64,000 bases of DNA from Palsa-504 sp963790065 (GCA_963790065.1 CAWBNK010000028.1:62001-126000); one strand, 5' to 3'; positions 39,970 to 48,696 are shown, counted from the stretch's first letter. Numbers and translations: made by a program. The notes: a model not told the origin generated them from the sequence alone.

Positions 39970-40317
39970 TCAGCGCGTCCGGGTGAGGGCCTCTTCCAGG
40001 CTGGCGACATTCGGGATCACGCTGTCCAGGCCGGTGATGGCGAAGATGCGCAGCACGCCAGGGTCCGGGATGACCAGCACCACCTGGCCGCCCTCGGCCC
40101 GGGTCCGCTTGTTCGCGGCCACCAGCGCGTGCAGGCCGGCCGTGTCGCAGAACTTGGTCCTGGTCATGTCGACCACGAACTTCCCCGGCCCGTGGGTAGC
40201 TGCTTCGGCCAGAGCCGTCCGCAGGCCGTCGGCGTTCGTGATGTCGATCTCTTCCGGGGCCGCCACCACGGGCACGCCCTCGATCATGTGCACCGGGAAC
40301 CCGGTCTCGGGCGTCAT
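39970..40317 (-). CDS. STAS-domain anti-sigma factor antagonist
   Basis: A 115-residue SpoIIAA/RsbV-like protein. The STAS fold is clear: VVAAPEEIDITNADGLRTAL, FVVDMTRTKFCDTAGLHALV and VVLVIPDPGVLRIFAITGLD. The phosphorylatable serine position (usually D-S-x-G) reads CDTAG, so Thr would be the phosphorylated residue. It follows a PP2C phosphatase gene by two bases; the phosphatase would remove the phosphate and so let this protein bind an anti-sigma kinase. Confidence 0.9.
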   Translation of the reverse strand: MTPETGFPVHMIEGVPVVAAPEEIDITNADGLRTALAEAATHGPGKFVVDMTRTKFCDTAGLHALVAANKRTRAEGGQVVLVIPDPGVLRIFAITGLDSVIPNVASLEEALTRTR

Positions 40318-40319
40318 GG

Positions 40320-41564
40320 TCAGCCTCCTGCGGCGATGCGGATGATGGGCGGGCCGGCCTGACGCCGGAGGATGAGCAAGGCTATGTCGTCGCGGGGCGC
40401 GTCGGCGCCCACCAGGGCCTGCATCACCGCGGCGCAGGCCGCCTCGGCGGGCTCGACCCTGACCGCCCGGCACAGCCGGGCCAGCCCGTCATCAATCGGC
40501 TCGCCCACCCGCTCGATCAGGCCATCAGTGTAAAAGCAGGCCACGGCGCCTGGCGGGATCGGCACGGTGGTCACCGGCCGCCGAACCCCGGGAGAAACGC
40601 CGATCACCAGGCCCGGCGTCACCTCGGCCAGTTCGGCGGGCTGCCCCGGGCAGGCGATGACCGGCGGGAAGTGCCCGGCCAGGCAGACCCGCATCTCCTC
40701 CAGCGACGGGTCGATGACCGCGTACAGCACAGTCGCCATGACGTCGCCTTCGAAGTGCTGCATCTTGCGGTCCAGCCGGTCCAGGACCTCACCCGGATCG
40801 GTGGTCTCCAGCGCATAGGCCCGCAGTGCGCTGCGCATCCGGCCCATGATCACCGCGGCCTTCAGGCCCGAGCCCGCCACATCGCCCATCACTACGCATA
40901 GCTCGCCTGACGGCAGCGTGAACACGTCGTACCAGTCGCCGCCCACCCGGCCCTCGCCGGGGATGTACCGGGCGGCCAGCTCCGCCCCGGCCACGGCGGG
41001 CAGCGCGGTGGGCACCAGGCTGCGCTGCAGCGCGGCCGCGGCCAGGCGGTCAGCCTGAGCGTCCATGGACTGCACCACGGCGGCGGCCCGGTCCGCGGCC
41101 AGCTGCAGCAGCTGGATGTCGTCGGCGGTGAACCGGCGGGGGGTCAGGGAGCCGACGTGCATCACTCCGATGACGCGGCCGCCCGCCATCATCGGCACGC
41201 CCATCATGGACCGGATGCCTTTGGCCCACAGGATCGGGTTCAGCACGGTGGTGTGGTCGACATGGTCCAGGATCACCGGGTGGTGCTCGGCGGCGATCCG
41301 GCCGGCGAACCCCCGGCCCACCGGGATCCGCACGCCCTGCCGCACCTCTTCCTCGAGACCCGCGGCCGCGGTCGCGATCAGCTGACCGGAGGAGAAGTCC
41401 AGCAGCAGCGCCGCGGCCGTATCGACCCGCAGGATGTCCCTGAGCCGGTCCAGCAGCGCGGCCAGCAGCTCGCGGTCGTCAAGGCCGGACAACGCGGCAT
41501 CGGTGATCGACTGAATGGCCTGGAGCCTGGCTTCCACCGGTTCCGGCTCAGCCTGCGCTGTCAC
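40320..41564 (-). CDS. GAF-domain PP2C (SpoIIE-type) serine phosphatase
   Basis: A 414-residue protein: an N-terminal helix, a GAF sensor domain at about residues 30-175 (LLLDFSSGQLIATAAAGLEE, RGFAGRIAAE, GVPMMAGGRVIGVMHVGS) and a SpoIIE phosphatase domain (GEGRVGGDWYDVF, VMGDVAGSGLKAAVIMG, ACFYTDGLIER, DDIALLILRR) containing the metal-binding aspartates. It should dephosphorylate the adjacent STAS antagonist in response to the GAF signal. GTG 41564 is chosen since GGAGGAG precedes it; readings further upstream look non-coding. Confidence 0.9.
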   Translation of the reverse strand: MTAQAEPEPVEARLQAIQSITDAALSGLDDRELLAALLDRLRDILRVDTAAALLLDFSSGQLIATAAAGLEEEVRQGVRIPVGRGFAGRIAAEHHPVILDHVDHTTVLNPILWAKGIRSMMGVPMMAGGRVIGVMHVGSLTPRRFTADDIQLLQLAADRAAAVVQSMDAQADRLAAAALQRSLVPTALPAVAGAELAARYIPGEGRVGGDWYDVFTLPSGELCVVMGDVAGSGLKAAVIMGRMRSALRAYALETTDPGEVLDRLDRKMQHFEGDVMATVLYAVIDPSLEEMRVCLAGHFPPVIACPGQPAELAEVTPGLVIGVSPGVRRPVTTVPIPPGAVACFYTDGLIERVGEPIDDGLARLCRAVRVEPAEAACAAVMQALVGADAPRDDIALLILRRQAGPPIIRIAAGG

Positions 41565-41724
41565 CTCGACTCCTCCCGCCGGGAGACCCTGACCACGCAA
41601 CGCAGATCCGCAGGCCAGGTACACCCCGACTGGTCGATGGCCGCTGCCACAAGAACATAAAGGGGATCGATACCACAGGGTAGGACGGATCGCTAGAGCA
41701 CAGGCAGGGTCCTGGGCTGAAAAA

Positions 41725-42246
41725 TCAATGCTGGCCCGCCGGCAGGTCGAATGCGACTGTGACACGTGAGCCTTGAGGACCTGGTAGGACCTGCATCCGG
41801 TCGGCGACCTGCTGCACGACCCGTAGGCCGTGGCCGGGTGCGGCCCGCCATGCGGCTATCACGCCGGAAAAGGACGTTGCGTCTGCCCCGTCAGCTTGAT
41901 GGCGGCCAGCTGGTCCGGCGTCATTACCGGGTGCTGGCGGGCTGCCGTCGTCCACCTGGCAGTGCAGCGCTCCGGCCAGGTTCCACAACCGCAGCCGTGC
42001 TGCTCCCGCACCGTGGCGCACCGCATTGGCGGCCAGTTCGTGAACGGCCAGGACCACGTCCACGGCGCGGTCGTGGGGCAGCCCGACTTGGCGGGTCTGG
42101 GTCCACACCGTCGCTCGCACCTCGTGCAGCGTACCGGAGTCGAAGGCTAGGTCCAGGATCGGCCTCGCGTCGGCCAGTGCGCTGCTGAATGACCGCATGG
42201 CCTGGTCTGATCTGCCCGTCTTGCCTCGGCGACTGCCGTCAGCCAT
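41725..42246 (-). CDS. HATPase_c_2 anti-sigma kinase-like protein
   Basis: A 173-residue RsbW/SpoIIAB-like protein. The N box is VHELAANAVRHG (about residue 70) and the G-box motif is GHGLRVVQQVADRM near the C-terminus. It would phosphorylate a STAS antagonist and may hold a sigma factor. Position upstream of the PP2C and STAS genes, on the same strand, completes a partner-switching set, although no sigma factor gene is adjacent. ATG 42198 (MRSFSSALAD) is an alternative start; neither has a strong ribosome site. Confidence 0.85.
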   Translation of the reverse strand: MADGSRRGKTGRSDQAMRSFSSALADARPILDLAFDSGTLHEVRATVWTQTRQVGLPHDRAVDVVLAVHELAANAVRHGAGAARLRLWNLAGALHCQVDDGSPPAPGNDAGPAGRHQADGADATSFSGVIAAWRAAPGHGLRVVQQVADRMQVLPGPQGSRVTVAFDLPAGQH

Positions 42247-42356
42247 GGGCAGGCCGACTCGTGGACGCCAGGCAGCTCAGACCGGATCGCATGTGTCTTC
42301 CTCACACCGGTTCCGCCCGGACCGTACACCGTCATGACCGGCGGTCATGCGGGCGG

Positions 42357-42752
42357 TCAGGGATTGCTGAGCAGGCGGGCAAACGGCCCCCGGTCGTCTT
42401 CGGCGCCGGCCCGAAGGGTCCATCCGTCGACGGCGGACAGGCCGATGCGCCATAGGCCCTCGGTGCCCTCGGCGTCGCCCCGGGCACCCGTCGCCCGTAG
42501 GTGCAGGTGCAGCCCGGATGCGGCCTCTGCGTCTTTGGCGTACTCCTTGCCCAGCAGGCCAGAGGACGGCTCGAGCGCACTCATCAGCGGGTTTCCCGCC
42601 ACGAGTTCGCTGAAGTACCGCCGCTCGGAGATCAGAGCGCCGTTGATCACCGTGCCGTGCACCGAGACCGCGATCGGGGCCGCGGCCTGGTCTGACTCGT
42701 TGATGGCATGGGCCAGCTGCTGTAGGACCGGGTCGATGTCGTACTTAGCCAT
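42357..42752 (-). CDS. GvpU-like/hypothetical protein
   Basis: A 131-residue protein. The first half (VLQQLAHAINESDQAAAPIAVSVHG, split at HAINESD, then TVINGALISERRYFSELVAG) recalls GvpU-type gas-vesicle accessory proteins, where a beta strand with G-x-L-I-S-x-x-x-Y-F occurs. The second half has no recognised motif. No gas vesicle gene is near, so the resemblance may reflect only a shared small fold. Its ATG has an AAGGAGAG ribosome site. Function unknown. Confidence 0.55.
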   Translation of the reverse strand: MAKYDIDPVLQQLAHAINESDQAAAPIAVSVHGTVINGALISERRYFSELVAGNPLMSALEPSSGLLGKEYAKDAEAASGLHLHLRATGARGDAEGTEGLWRIGLSAVDGWTLRAGAEDDRGPFARLLSNP

Positions 42753-43250
42753 GATGATCTCTCCTTGACTTCGGTAGCGGGACGGCTGCCTCTACCCGCG
42801 ATAAGCCGATCAACACCCGCCGCCGCCGAACTCGGCCTAGCGCTTGCGGTCCTGGTGAGGATTATCCCTGTTCGCGCGGGTAGTGAGGCAATCCACAGCA
42901 GCCAGTCGTGAAGCAAGATCACCAGCGCGCCGACGAAGGACAACGATACGAATGGGCCCTTTCCGCGACCGTCCCCAGCCCGTCCATTCCGCTCGGCGTT
43001 GCTATCGATTCCGCCGATGCGCGGTGTGCGCCGGCCAGCCGTCCCAGGTACTGTATGAGTTCCTCGCGATGGTGCATCTTTCCTGGAGCACGGCGGAACG
43101 AGACTTCCTGAGCAAGGCAGCACGTTCAGCGCTGCTCTTACCGGCAGCACCTGCCTGACGGCGATGGCGGCCGCTCGGCGGCCGGGGTCGATCCGCGATC
43201 TGACTAACGGCGCTCGTTGAAGCGGCTCGCGGCGGCCCGGCCCAGGGTGG
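42753..43250. other. Non-coding stretch
   Basis: About 500 bases between the GvpU-like gene and the end of the SDR gene. Short open frames exist on both strands but lack ribosome sites and family-like content. The region is slightly less GC-rich than the neighbours. No repeat, tRNA or clear hairpin was recognised. Confidence 0.5.
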
Positions 43251-44243
43251 TCAGGCGATCGAAGGTCTTCTTGGCAGCGCCGGGTTCAGTTCATGTCCCG
43301 GGGTGCCCCCGTCGCCCGCCCCGGCCGACGTGGTTCCGGAACGGCCACTGGACGCCGGAAGTGCGAGCTGCTGGGTCAGATGGAGGGCCTGGGAGGTCAG
43401 CCCGGGTGCAAGGCCGGCCAGGCGGGCTACGAGCTGACCCGCCGGGGTCAGGATGATTTCCGGGCGGCGCCGGCGGACCGCCCCGATAATCTGACGGGCG
43501 GCCCGCTCCGCATCCATCGAGACCAGCGGCAGGCTGGCGCCGAGCGCGAACCAGGTGAACTCCTTCGCGGCTTGCCCGGTGAAGCGGGCCTGCACATGGG
43601 ATCCGGTCCGCATCAGCCCGGGCACGACGGTGGTGACCGTGACGGGTCCGCGGCCGAGTTCGGCGCGGAGTCCTTCGGAGAACCCGACGGCGGCGAACTT
43701 AGCCGTGCTGTACGGCAGCAGGTGCGGGACGCTCATCTTGCCGCCGATCGAGGCGATCGTGACGATCCGGCCGTGACCCTGACTCCGCATCACGGGCAAC
43801 GCTGCCAGCGCCAGGCGGACGGGCGCGAGCGCCATCGTCTGCATCGCGGTGTCATAGTGCGTTACGTCCGCGGCCTGCACCGGGCCGACCTGGATGATCC
43901 CGGCATTGCTGATCACGATGTCGAGCCGGCCGTAGCGCTCGAGCGCGGTGTCGACGAGCAACTGCGCCGACGCCTCATCGGTCAGGTCGCAGACGACCGC
44001 GGTGACCTCGGTCCCCTCCGCGCGCAGCTGGCCGACCGCGCACTCCAGTTCGGCTTGGTCGCGGGCGCAGATGACGAGCGGGCACGAGTGGCGGGCGAGC
44101 TCGCGGGCCAGCAGCAGGCCAAGGCCGCGAGATGCGCCCGTGATCACCGCTACCTCGCCGCGGATATCGTCCGGGGCACGGCGGGCAGCCCTGACCGTTC
44201 CCGCGAGGACGCCCGCGGTGACGAGCGCAGCCGCTGCTTTCAT
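43251..44243 (-). CDS. Short-chain dehydrogenase/reductase with N-terminal anchor
   Basis: A 330-residue SDR. After a short hydrophobic N-terminus (AAAALVTAGVLAGTV) comes the cofactor motif VITGASRGLGLLLA, then ISNAGIIQVG, the active-site serine in ASIGGKMS and YSTAKFAAVG with the Tyr-x-x-x-Lys pair. The C-terminal part EIILTPAGQLVARLAGLAP is typical of the larger membrane-associated SDRs. ATG 44243 has a GGAGGC ribosome site; longer upstream readings are spurious. It diverges from a zinc alcohol dehydrogenase gene. Confidence 0.87.
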   Translation of the reverse strand: MKAAAALVTAGVLAGTVRAARRAPDDIRGEVAVITGASRGLGLLLARELARHSCPLVICARDQAELECAVGQLRAEGTEVTAVVCDLTDEASAQLLVDTALERYGRLDIVISNAGIIQVGPVQAADVTHYDTAMQTMALAPVRLALAALPVMRSQGHGRIVTIASIGGKMSVPHLLPYSTAKFAAVGFSEGLRAELGRGPVTVTTVVPGLMRTGSHVQARFTGQAAKEFTWFALGASLPLVSMDAERAARQIIGAVRRRRPEIILTPAGQLVARLAGLAPGLTSQALHLTQQLALPASSGRSGTTSAGAGDGGTPGHELNPALPRRPSIA

Positions 44244-44385
44244 GTGCTTGCCTCCATGACCTGAGAAACCCTCGGGCACGCTGCCCGCGCGGCGCGCCGG
44301 GAAACGGAAAGTTCGTGTCGCGCTGAGGTGGATTCCCGGGCCGGGCGGGCAGGCAGGCGGCACTAGAGACGGACGGGAGCGACTC

Positions 44386-45588
44386 ATGAAGGCATTGACG
44401 TGGCAGGGCAACCTGGACGTGCGGGTCACGGATGTGCCCGATCCCCGGATCCAGGAGCCGAACGACGCGATCATCGCCGTCACCTCCACCGCGATCTGCG
44501 GGTCCGACCTGCACCTGTATGGCGTGCTGGGCCCGTACCTGTCTCCGGGTGACGTGCTCGGCCATGAGGCCATGGGCGTGGTTACCGACGTCGGCTGGGC
44601 CATCACGAACCTGGCGCACGGAGACCGGGTGGTCATCCCGTTCAACATCTCGTGCGGGAACTGCTGGATGTGCGACCGGGGGCTGTACGCGCAGTGCGAG
44701 ACCACGCAGGTCCGTGAGCAGGGTAAGGGTGCGGCGCTGTTCGGCTACACGTCGCTGTACGGTTCGGTCCCGGGCGGCCAGGCGCAGCTCCTGCGGGTCC
44801 CGCAGGCGCAGTTCGGCCCGATCAAGGTCCCGGCGCACGGCCCGGACGAGCAGTACCTGTTCCTATCCGATGTGCTCCCCACTGCCTACCAGGCTTACGT
44901 CTACGCCGACCCGCCCAAGGACGGCACGCTGGCCGTGCTCGGCCTTGGGCCCGTCGGGCAGTTCGCGACGCGGATCGCCAGGCACCTTGGCGTCGAGCGG
45001 GTGATCGGTGTGGACCCCGTGCCTGAGCGCCGGGCCGCCGCGGCCTTGTTCGGCGTGGAGGCCGTGGACCCGGGCGAGACGGCGGACACCGCGAGCATGC
45101 TGATCGAGATGACCGGCGGGCGCGGGCCCGACTCCGTCATCGACGCGGTCGGCATGGAAGCGCACGGCCACGATGAAGGCGCGGTCAGCAAGGTGGCCGA
45201 GCTCGCGCAGCGCGCGGCAGGCCTGCTGCCGGACCGGCTGGCCGCCAAGATCACCGACGTGGCCGCGGTCGACCGGCTCGACGCGCTGCACACCGCGGTC
45301 AAGGCGGTACGCCGCGGCGGCACCGTCTCGGTCAGCGGTGTCTACGGGGGCGAGATCGACCCCATGCCGATGATGGAGATGTTCGACCGCGGGGTCCAGC
45401 TGCGCATGGGCCAAGCTCACGTCAAGCGCTGGATCGACAAGCTGATGCCTATGGTCACCGACACCGACGATCCGCTGGGCGTCGTCGGCTTCGCCACTCA
45501 CCACCTGCCGCTGGAGCAGGCCCCGCACGGATACGACATCTTCAGGAACAAGGCCGACGGCTGCATCAAGGTCGTCCTGCAGCCCTAG
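44386..45588 (+). CDS. Zinc-dependent alcohol/formaldehyde dehydrogenase-like protein
   Basis: A 400-residue medium-chain dehydrogenase. Catalytic zinc ligands Cys in AICGSDLHLYG and His-Glu in LGHEAMGVV are present, as is a structural zinc lobe (SCGNCWMCDRGLYAQCE). The NAD-binding motif is VLGLGPVGQFATRIARHLG. The long C-terminal half with DSVIDAVGMEAHGH resembles glutathione-independent formaldehyde dehydrogenase-like enzymes. Substrate not certain. Its stop overlaps the convergent UdgX gene by 4 bases. Confidence 0.88.
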   Translation: MKALTWQGNLDVRVTDVPDPRIQEPNDAIIAVTSTAICGSDLHLYGVLGPYLSPGDVLGHEAMGVVTDVGWAITNLAHGDRVVIPFNISCGNCWMCDRGLYAQCETTQVREQGKGAALFGYTSLYGSVPGGQAQLLRVPQAQFGPIKVPAHGPDEQYLFLSDVLPTAYQAYVYADPPKDGTLAVLGLGPVGQFATRIARHLGVERVIGVDPVPERRAAAALFGVEAVDPGETADTASMLIEMTGGRGPDSVIDAVGMEAHGHDEGAVSKVAELAQRAAGLLPDRLAAKITDVAAVDRLDALHTAVKAVRRGGTVSVSGVYGGEIDPMPMMEMFDRGVQLRMGQAHVKRWIDKLMPMVTDTDDPLGVVGFATHHLPLEQAPHGYDIFRNKADGCIKVVLQP

Positions 45589-46190
45589 CCGGCGCCAACG
45601 GCGGCCTCCCGCGCGGTGACCAGATCGCCGACCAGCCCGGCGTAGGAGCGGTCCCGGGTCTCCGGGTCGTTCCCGCGCAGCACGGCGGACGGATGGATGG
45701 TGCTCACGACCAGGCCCCGCCATGCGCCGAAGGATGCTTCTTCCACCTGGCCTTGGTGCTCGCCGACCCGGAACCGTGAGCCGAAGACGGCCTCACCCGC
45801 CACCGCGCCGAGCAGCACGAGCAACCGGGGCCGGACGAGCTTGAGTTCCGCGTCCAGCCAGAATCCGCACGCCTTGATCTGGGTACTGTTCGGGCGCTGG
45901 TGGATCCGGCGCTTGCCGCGCTCGGTCCACCTGAAGTGCTTGACGGCGTTGGTCAGGTAGACGTCCGCACGGTCGATGCCGGCTTCGTCCAGAGCCCGGT
46001 CGAGGACGCGCCCGGCCGGCCCGACGAACGGGCGTCCCTGCTTGTCCTCTTGATCACCAGGCTGCTCACCCACTAGCACCATCGCCGCGGTCTTCTTGCC
46101 CTCCCCGAACACCGTCGCCGTCGCGCGCTTATACAGCTCGCAGCGCGTGCACGCGGCCGCACTGTCCGCTAGCTCCTGCCAGGTGGTCAC
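45585..46190 (-). CDS. udgX: UdgX-type uracil-DNA glycosylase
   Basis: A 201-residue family-4-like uracil-DNA glycosylase. Motif A is VGEQPGDQEDKQGRPFVGPAG (GEQPGDQED) and motif B is IHPSAVLRG. The hallmark KRRIH loop is at residues 93-97 (ERGKRRIHQRP); in UdgX the His of this loop becomes covalently linked to the DNA after uracil removal. Fe-S ligands Cys14, Cys17 and Cys108 are seen, with His85 where family-4 enzymes have a fourth Cys. It repairs or traps uracil in DNA. Confidence 0.93.
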   Translation of the reverse strand: MTTWQELADSAAACTRCELYKRATATVFGEGKKTAAMVLVGEQPGDQEDKQGRPFVGPAGRVLDRALDEAGIDRADVYLTNAVKHFRWTERGKRRIHQRPNSTQIKACGFWLDAELKLVRPRLLVLLGAVAGEAVFGSRFRVGEHQGQVEEASFGAWRGLVVSTIHPSAVLRGNDPETRDRSYAGLVGDLVTAREAAVGAG

Positions 46191-46311
46191 GGCCCACGAT
46201 TACCCGACTGGCCACTTTTCACGCCTGCACCGTGCAGCAAGCTACCGGTGCGGAAGCGGCCGCGGGTCACCTGAGGGCCGAGAGCCTGGTCAGGCTGTGC
46301 GAGCGGGGTAG

Positions 46312-46599
46312 CTAATCGTCGGCCGGCTGCTCGCCCCCGCGGCCCGGCCAGACGCCGGTGAACCTGCGGATGCCCTCGGCGGCGCCACGGTCCACGGTCG
46401 CCTTGACCACGGCGAAGATGGCGCCCTGCAGGGTGGCGGCCAGCAGGATCTCGCGCCAGCCGCGGTCCTCGTCGGTCGCCTTCGGCGCCTCGTCTTCGCC
46501 CGCGGCGAGCTTCCAGATCCGCTTGAAGATGGCCCCGGCCAGTACTCCGCCCAGCACGCTGATCAGGAGGCTGACCAGCTTATACAGTACTTTGCTCAT
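46312..46599 (-). CDS. DUF4235 membrane protein
   Basis: A 95-residue protein with hydrophobic segments at residues 5-26 (LYKLVSLLISVLGGVLAGAI) and 52-70 (ILLAATLQGAIFAVVKATV), and the family-like FKRIWKLAAGEDEAPKA between. It ends in a short acidic tail. The ATG overlaps the DUF3618 stop (ATGA), so it is the last gene of a coupled trio of envelope proteins. Function unknown; such trios are common in stress-regulated actinobacterial operons. Confidence 0.85.
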   Translation of the reverse strand: MSKVLYKLVSLLISVLGGVLAGAIFKRIWKLAAGEDEAPKATDEDRGWREILLAATLQGAIFAVVKATVDRGAAEGIRRFTGVWPGRGGEQPADD

Positions 46600-47069
46600 C
46601 GCCGAGTCCAGCTCCTGACCACGATGGCGCCGACCACGAGCACGCCGGCGGCGATGATCAGCTGGGTGCGATGTTTCCTGGCGCCTGCGGTTCCCCTGGT
46701 CACGGCCTGCTGCAGCGAAACGGACACCTGAGATGGCAGCCGATCCCGGCCGGCCCCGCCGACGGAGGCGGCCGACTGGCGCACGCTGGCGCTCTTGTCG
46801 GCAAGCTGGCTGCGCGCGCTGTCCGCCCGGACAGCGGCCTGGCGCCGGAGCTGACATGTCGTGTCTTTCGCGCGCTGCGTCAGGTCGGTCACCTTGCCCT
46901 GCGCTCTCGCCTTGACGTCCGCTTTCGCAGCCAACTGCTCGGCCGTCCTGCCGAGTTGCTCCCGGGTCTGTTCGATCTTCGCTTCCAGTTCCTCAGCGTC
47001 GTCCGGGGAGGAGGCGCCCGTGTCGGCGCCTGGCGCCGACCCTGGTTCGGCTGGCGGTCCGCTGGTCAT
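46596..47069 (-). CDS. DUF3618 protein
   Basis: A 157-residue protein. The DUF3618 signature is EELEAKIEQTREQLGRTAEQLAAKADVKARAQ (core IEQTREQLGRTAEQLAAK), followed by a long predicted helical, possibly coiled, region and a single C-terminal membrane anchor (LIIAAGVLVVGAIVV). It is coupled on both sides by ATGA overlaps with the holin-like and DUF4235 genes. It probably forms a helical stalk from the membrane; no enzymatic role is known. Confidence 0.88.
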   Translation of the reverse strand: MTSGPPAEPGSAPGADTGASSPDDAEELEAKIEQTREQLGRTAEQLAAKADVKARAQGKVTDLTQRAKDTTCQLRRQAAVRADSARSQLADKSASVRQSAASVGGAGRDRLPSQVSVSLQQAVTRGTAGARKHRTQLIIAAGVLVVGAIVVRSWTRR

Positions 47070-47488
47070 CGATGTGTCCTTTCCTTGATTTCGTCAACGT
47101 CGGCCTTGACGCTCTGGACCGCTTCCTGCGGGACGGGCGGCGTCGCCTGCTGCAGCCTGCTCTTGCCCACCAGGGCGGCGATCCCGGCCACGGCCAGCAG
47201 GGCGACGCCCACGACCAGCGCTGACAGCCACGGGGCCAGCACCCGGCTGATGCCGATGATGGCGCAGGCGATCAGGCATCCGATGCCGTACAGGGCGAGC
47301 ACGCCGCCTCCGCCCAGCATCCCGGCGCCGATTCCGGCCTGCTTGCCCTTACGGGTCATCTCTAGCTGGGCGAGCTTCAGCTCGTCCCTTATCAGCGTCG
47401 ATACCTGTTCAGACAGCAGCTTGAGCAGATCGCCGGTGGATGGTTCTGGCACGTCGGATCGCTGGCCGACAGCGGAAATTTGATCCAT
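47066..47488 (-). CDS. Holin-like (Phage_holin_3_6/DUF1469) protein
   Basis: A 140-residue membrane protein: an N-terminal amphipathic helix (LLKLLSEQVSTLIRDELKLAQ), two close membrane segments (GGGGVLALYGIGCLIACAII and LSALVVGVALLAVAGIAALV) and a short charged tail. It matches the actinobacterial phage-holin-superfamily proteins that are not phage-borne. It is the first gene of the trio with DUF3618 and DUF4235. ATG 47488 gives the family N-terminus; longer readings are unlikely. Confidence 0.87.
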   Translation of the reverse strand: MDQISAVGQRSDVPEPSTGDLLKLLSEQVSTLIRDELKLAQLEMTRKGKQAGIGAGMLGGGGVLALYGIGCLIACAIIGISRVLAPWLSALVVGVALLAVAGIAALVGKSRLQQATPPVPQEAVQSVKADVDEIKERTHR

Positions 47489-47522
47489 GATCTTGCCCCC
47501 TCGGGCTAGGCGAGCCGCCTGC

Positions 47523-47794
47523 CTACCCGGCCGACCGTGCATCTAACGCGTCGGCACGGTGTCGTTGCAGGGCGCCGCCGCTACCACTGGCCCAGCGGCG
47601 GTCAAGGCTGGCTGATGACACGAGGGCGCTGAGCGGGGACCGGCTGAGGAGACGGCTGTTGAACTTCAGCCGTCCGGGCTTCTCCCGGCCAGCTCGCTGC
47701 CTGCCGTCGCCCCCGCCAGGTGGTCGTTGAGGTAGACGCCGAGCAGGTCGTGCCGGGACGGCCTGTTGTTCTTGACGACTGCTGTCCTGGTCAT
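47523..47794 (-). pseudogene. Degraded small conserved gene
   Basis: ATG 47794 has a good AGGAGA ribosome site and opens a 42-codon peptide containing SRHDLLGVYLNDHLAGATAG, the N-terminus of a conserved actinobacterial protein of unknown function. The frame then ends at TGA (47666-47668). In another frame just after this the sequence GRLKFNSRLLSRSPLSALV, which I recall as the middle of the same family, appears and then fades. About 45 residues between the two parts are missing. I read it as a gene broken by an internal deletion. Confidence 0.5.
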
Positions 47795-47861
47795 GATCTC
47801 TCCTGAGTGATGGTGCTCGTGGCCGAGGCATGTACCGGGCACGTTCGGTCCTGCGGCCTTG

Positions 47862-48545
47862 TCAGCCCCGCGCGGTGGCGCCGCTCAGCAGGCTGCCACT
47901 TAGAGCCGCGAGCAGGTCAGCAGGCCCGGAGTAGACCTCGGCCGCCCCGGCCTCGGTGAGCTCGCCGCGGCTGATGCCGCCGCTCAGCAGGCCGATGCAC
48001 GGAACCCCGGCCTTCCGGCAGGCCTGGACATCCCACACCGTGTCACCGGTAAATACCGCCTCCTGCGCCGGCACGCCGACGCGGTCCAGCGCCGCCTCAA
48101 CCAGATCCGGAGCGGGCTTGCTCGACTCGACATCCCCGGCGAAGGTGGCCGCATCGATCGCGTCCTCGGCGTCCAAGGCGGCACGCAGCGCATTGAACTC
48201 GGGCTCATCGGCCGAGCTGGCCAGCACCACGGCCAGCCCGCGCTCCTTGCACGCCCGCAGCAGGCCGGCGGCGCCCGGCAGCGGCCGCAGCCGGGACCAG
48301 TACGTGGCGTACAGGGCGCTGTGCGCGGCACGCAGATCCACATCGGCGCCGGTGTCCCGGTCAGACGGCAGCAGCTTGCCGAGCATCTGGTCCGAACCCA
48401 TCCCGATCGCCCGGTGGATGTCCGTCATGGACACGTGGTAGCCGGCCTGGCCGAACGCCTGCCACCAGGTCACCGCGTGCAGGTAGTTGGTGTCGACCAG
48501 GGTGCCGTCCACATCGAACAGTGCCGCTCTTACCGGTCGGCTCAT
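47862..48545 (-). CDS. HAD-superfamily hydrolase (phosphoglycolate phosphatase-like)
   Basis: A 227-residue HAD phosphatase with motif I FDVDGTLVDTNYLH, motif II VLASSADEPE, the lysine motif SKPAPDLVEAALDRVG and motif IV FTGDTVWDVQACRKAG. The cap inserted after motif I is of the C1 helical kind. It should hydrolyse a small phosphorylated metabolite; the exact substrate is unknown. ATG 48545 gives the canonical N-terminus just before motif I; the upstream reading overlaps an opposite gene and is spurious. Confidence 0.9.
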   Translation of the reverse strand: MSRPVRAALFDVDGTLVDTNYLHAVTWWQAFGQAGYHVSMTDIHRAIGMGSDQMLGKLLPSDRDTGADVDLRAAHSALYATYWSRLRPLPGAAGLLRACKERGLAVVLASSADEPEFNALRAALDAEDAIDAATFAGDVESSKPAPDLVEAALDRVGVPAQEAVFTGDTVWDVQACRKAGVPCIGLLSGGISRGELTEAGAAEVYSGPADLLAALSGSLLSGATARG

Positions 48546-48696
48546 GACACCGCATCCTCCCTCACTCAGCCACCGTGGCCGTCCTACCCTCGCTAGGCGT
48601 CCCAAACGGCGCCGACCTCGGTTTGCGGTCCGGCAGCGGGGGAAGAGCGACGGCCGCTCTCCGGACACCGACCTTGGCCGCAATGGAGGAGATCTC

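Noticed and set aside
42647..43158. Small open frames in the non-coding stretch after the GvpU-like gene
   Set aside because: No ribosome sites, no family-like sequence, and frames on both strands overlap each other.
47066..47488. Phage holin indicating a prophage
   Set aside because: It is coupled to DUF3618 and DUF4235 genes, a normal chromosomal actinobacterial trio, with no phage genes nearby.
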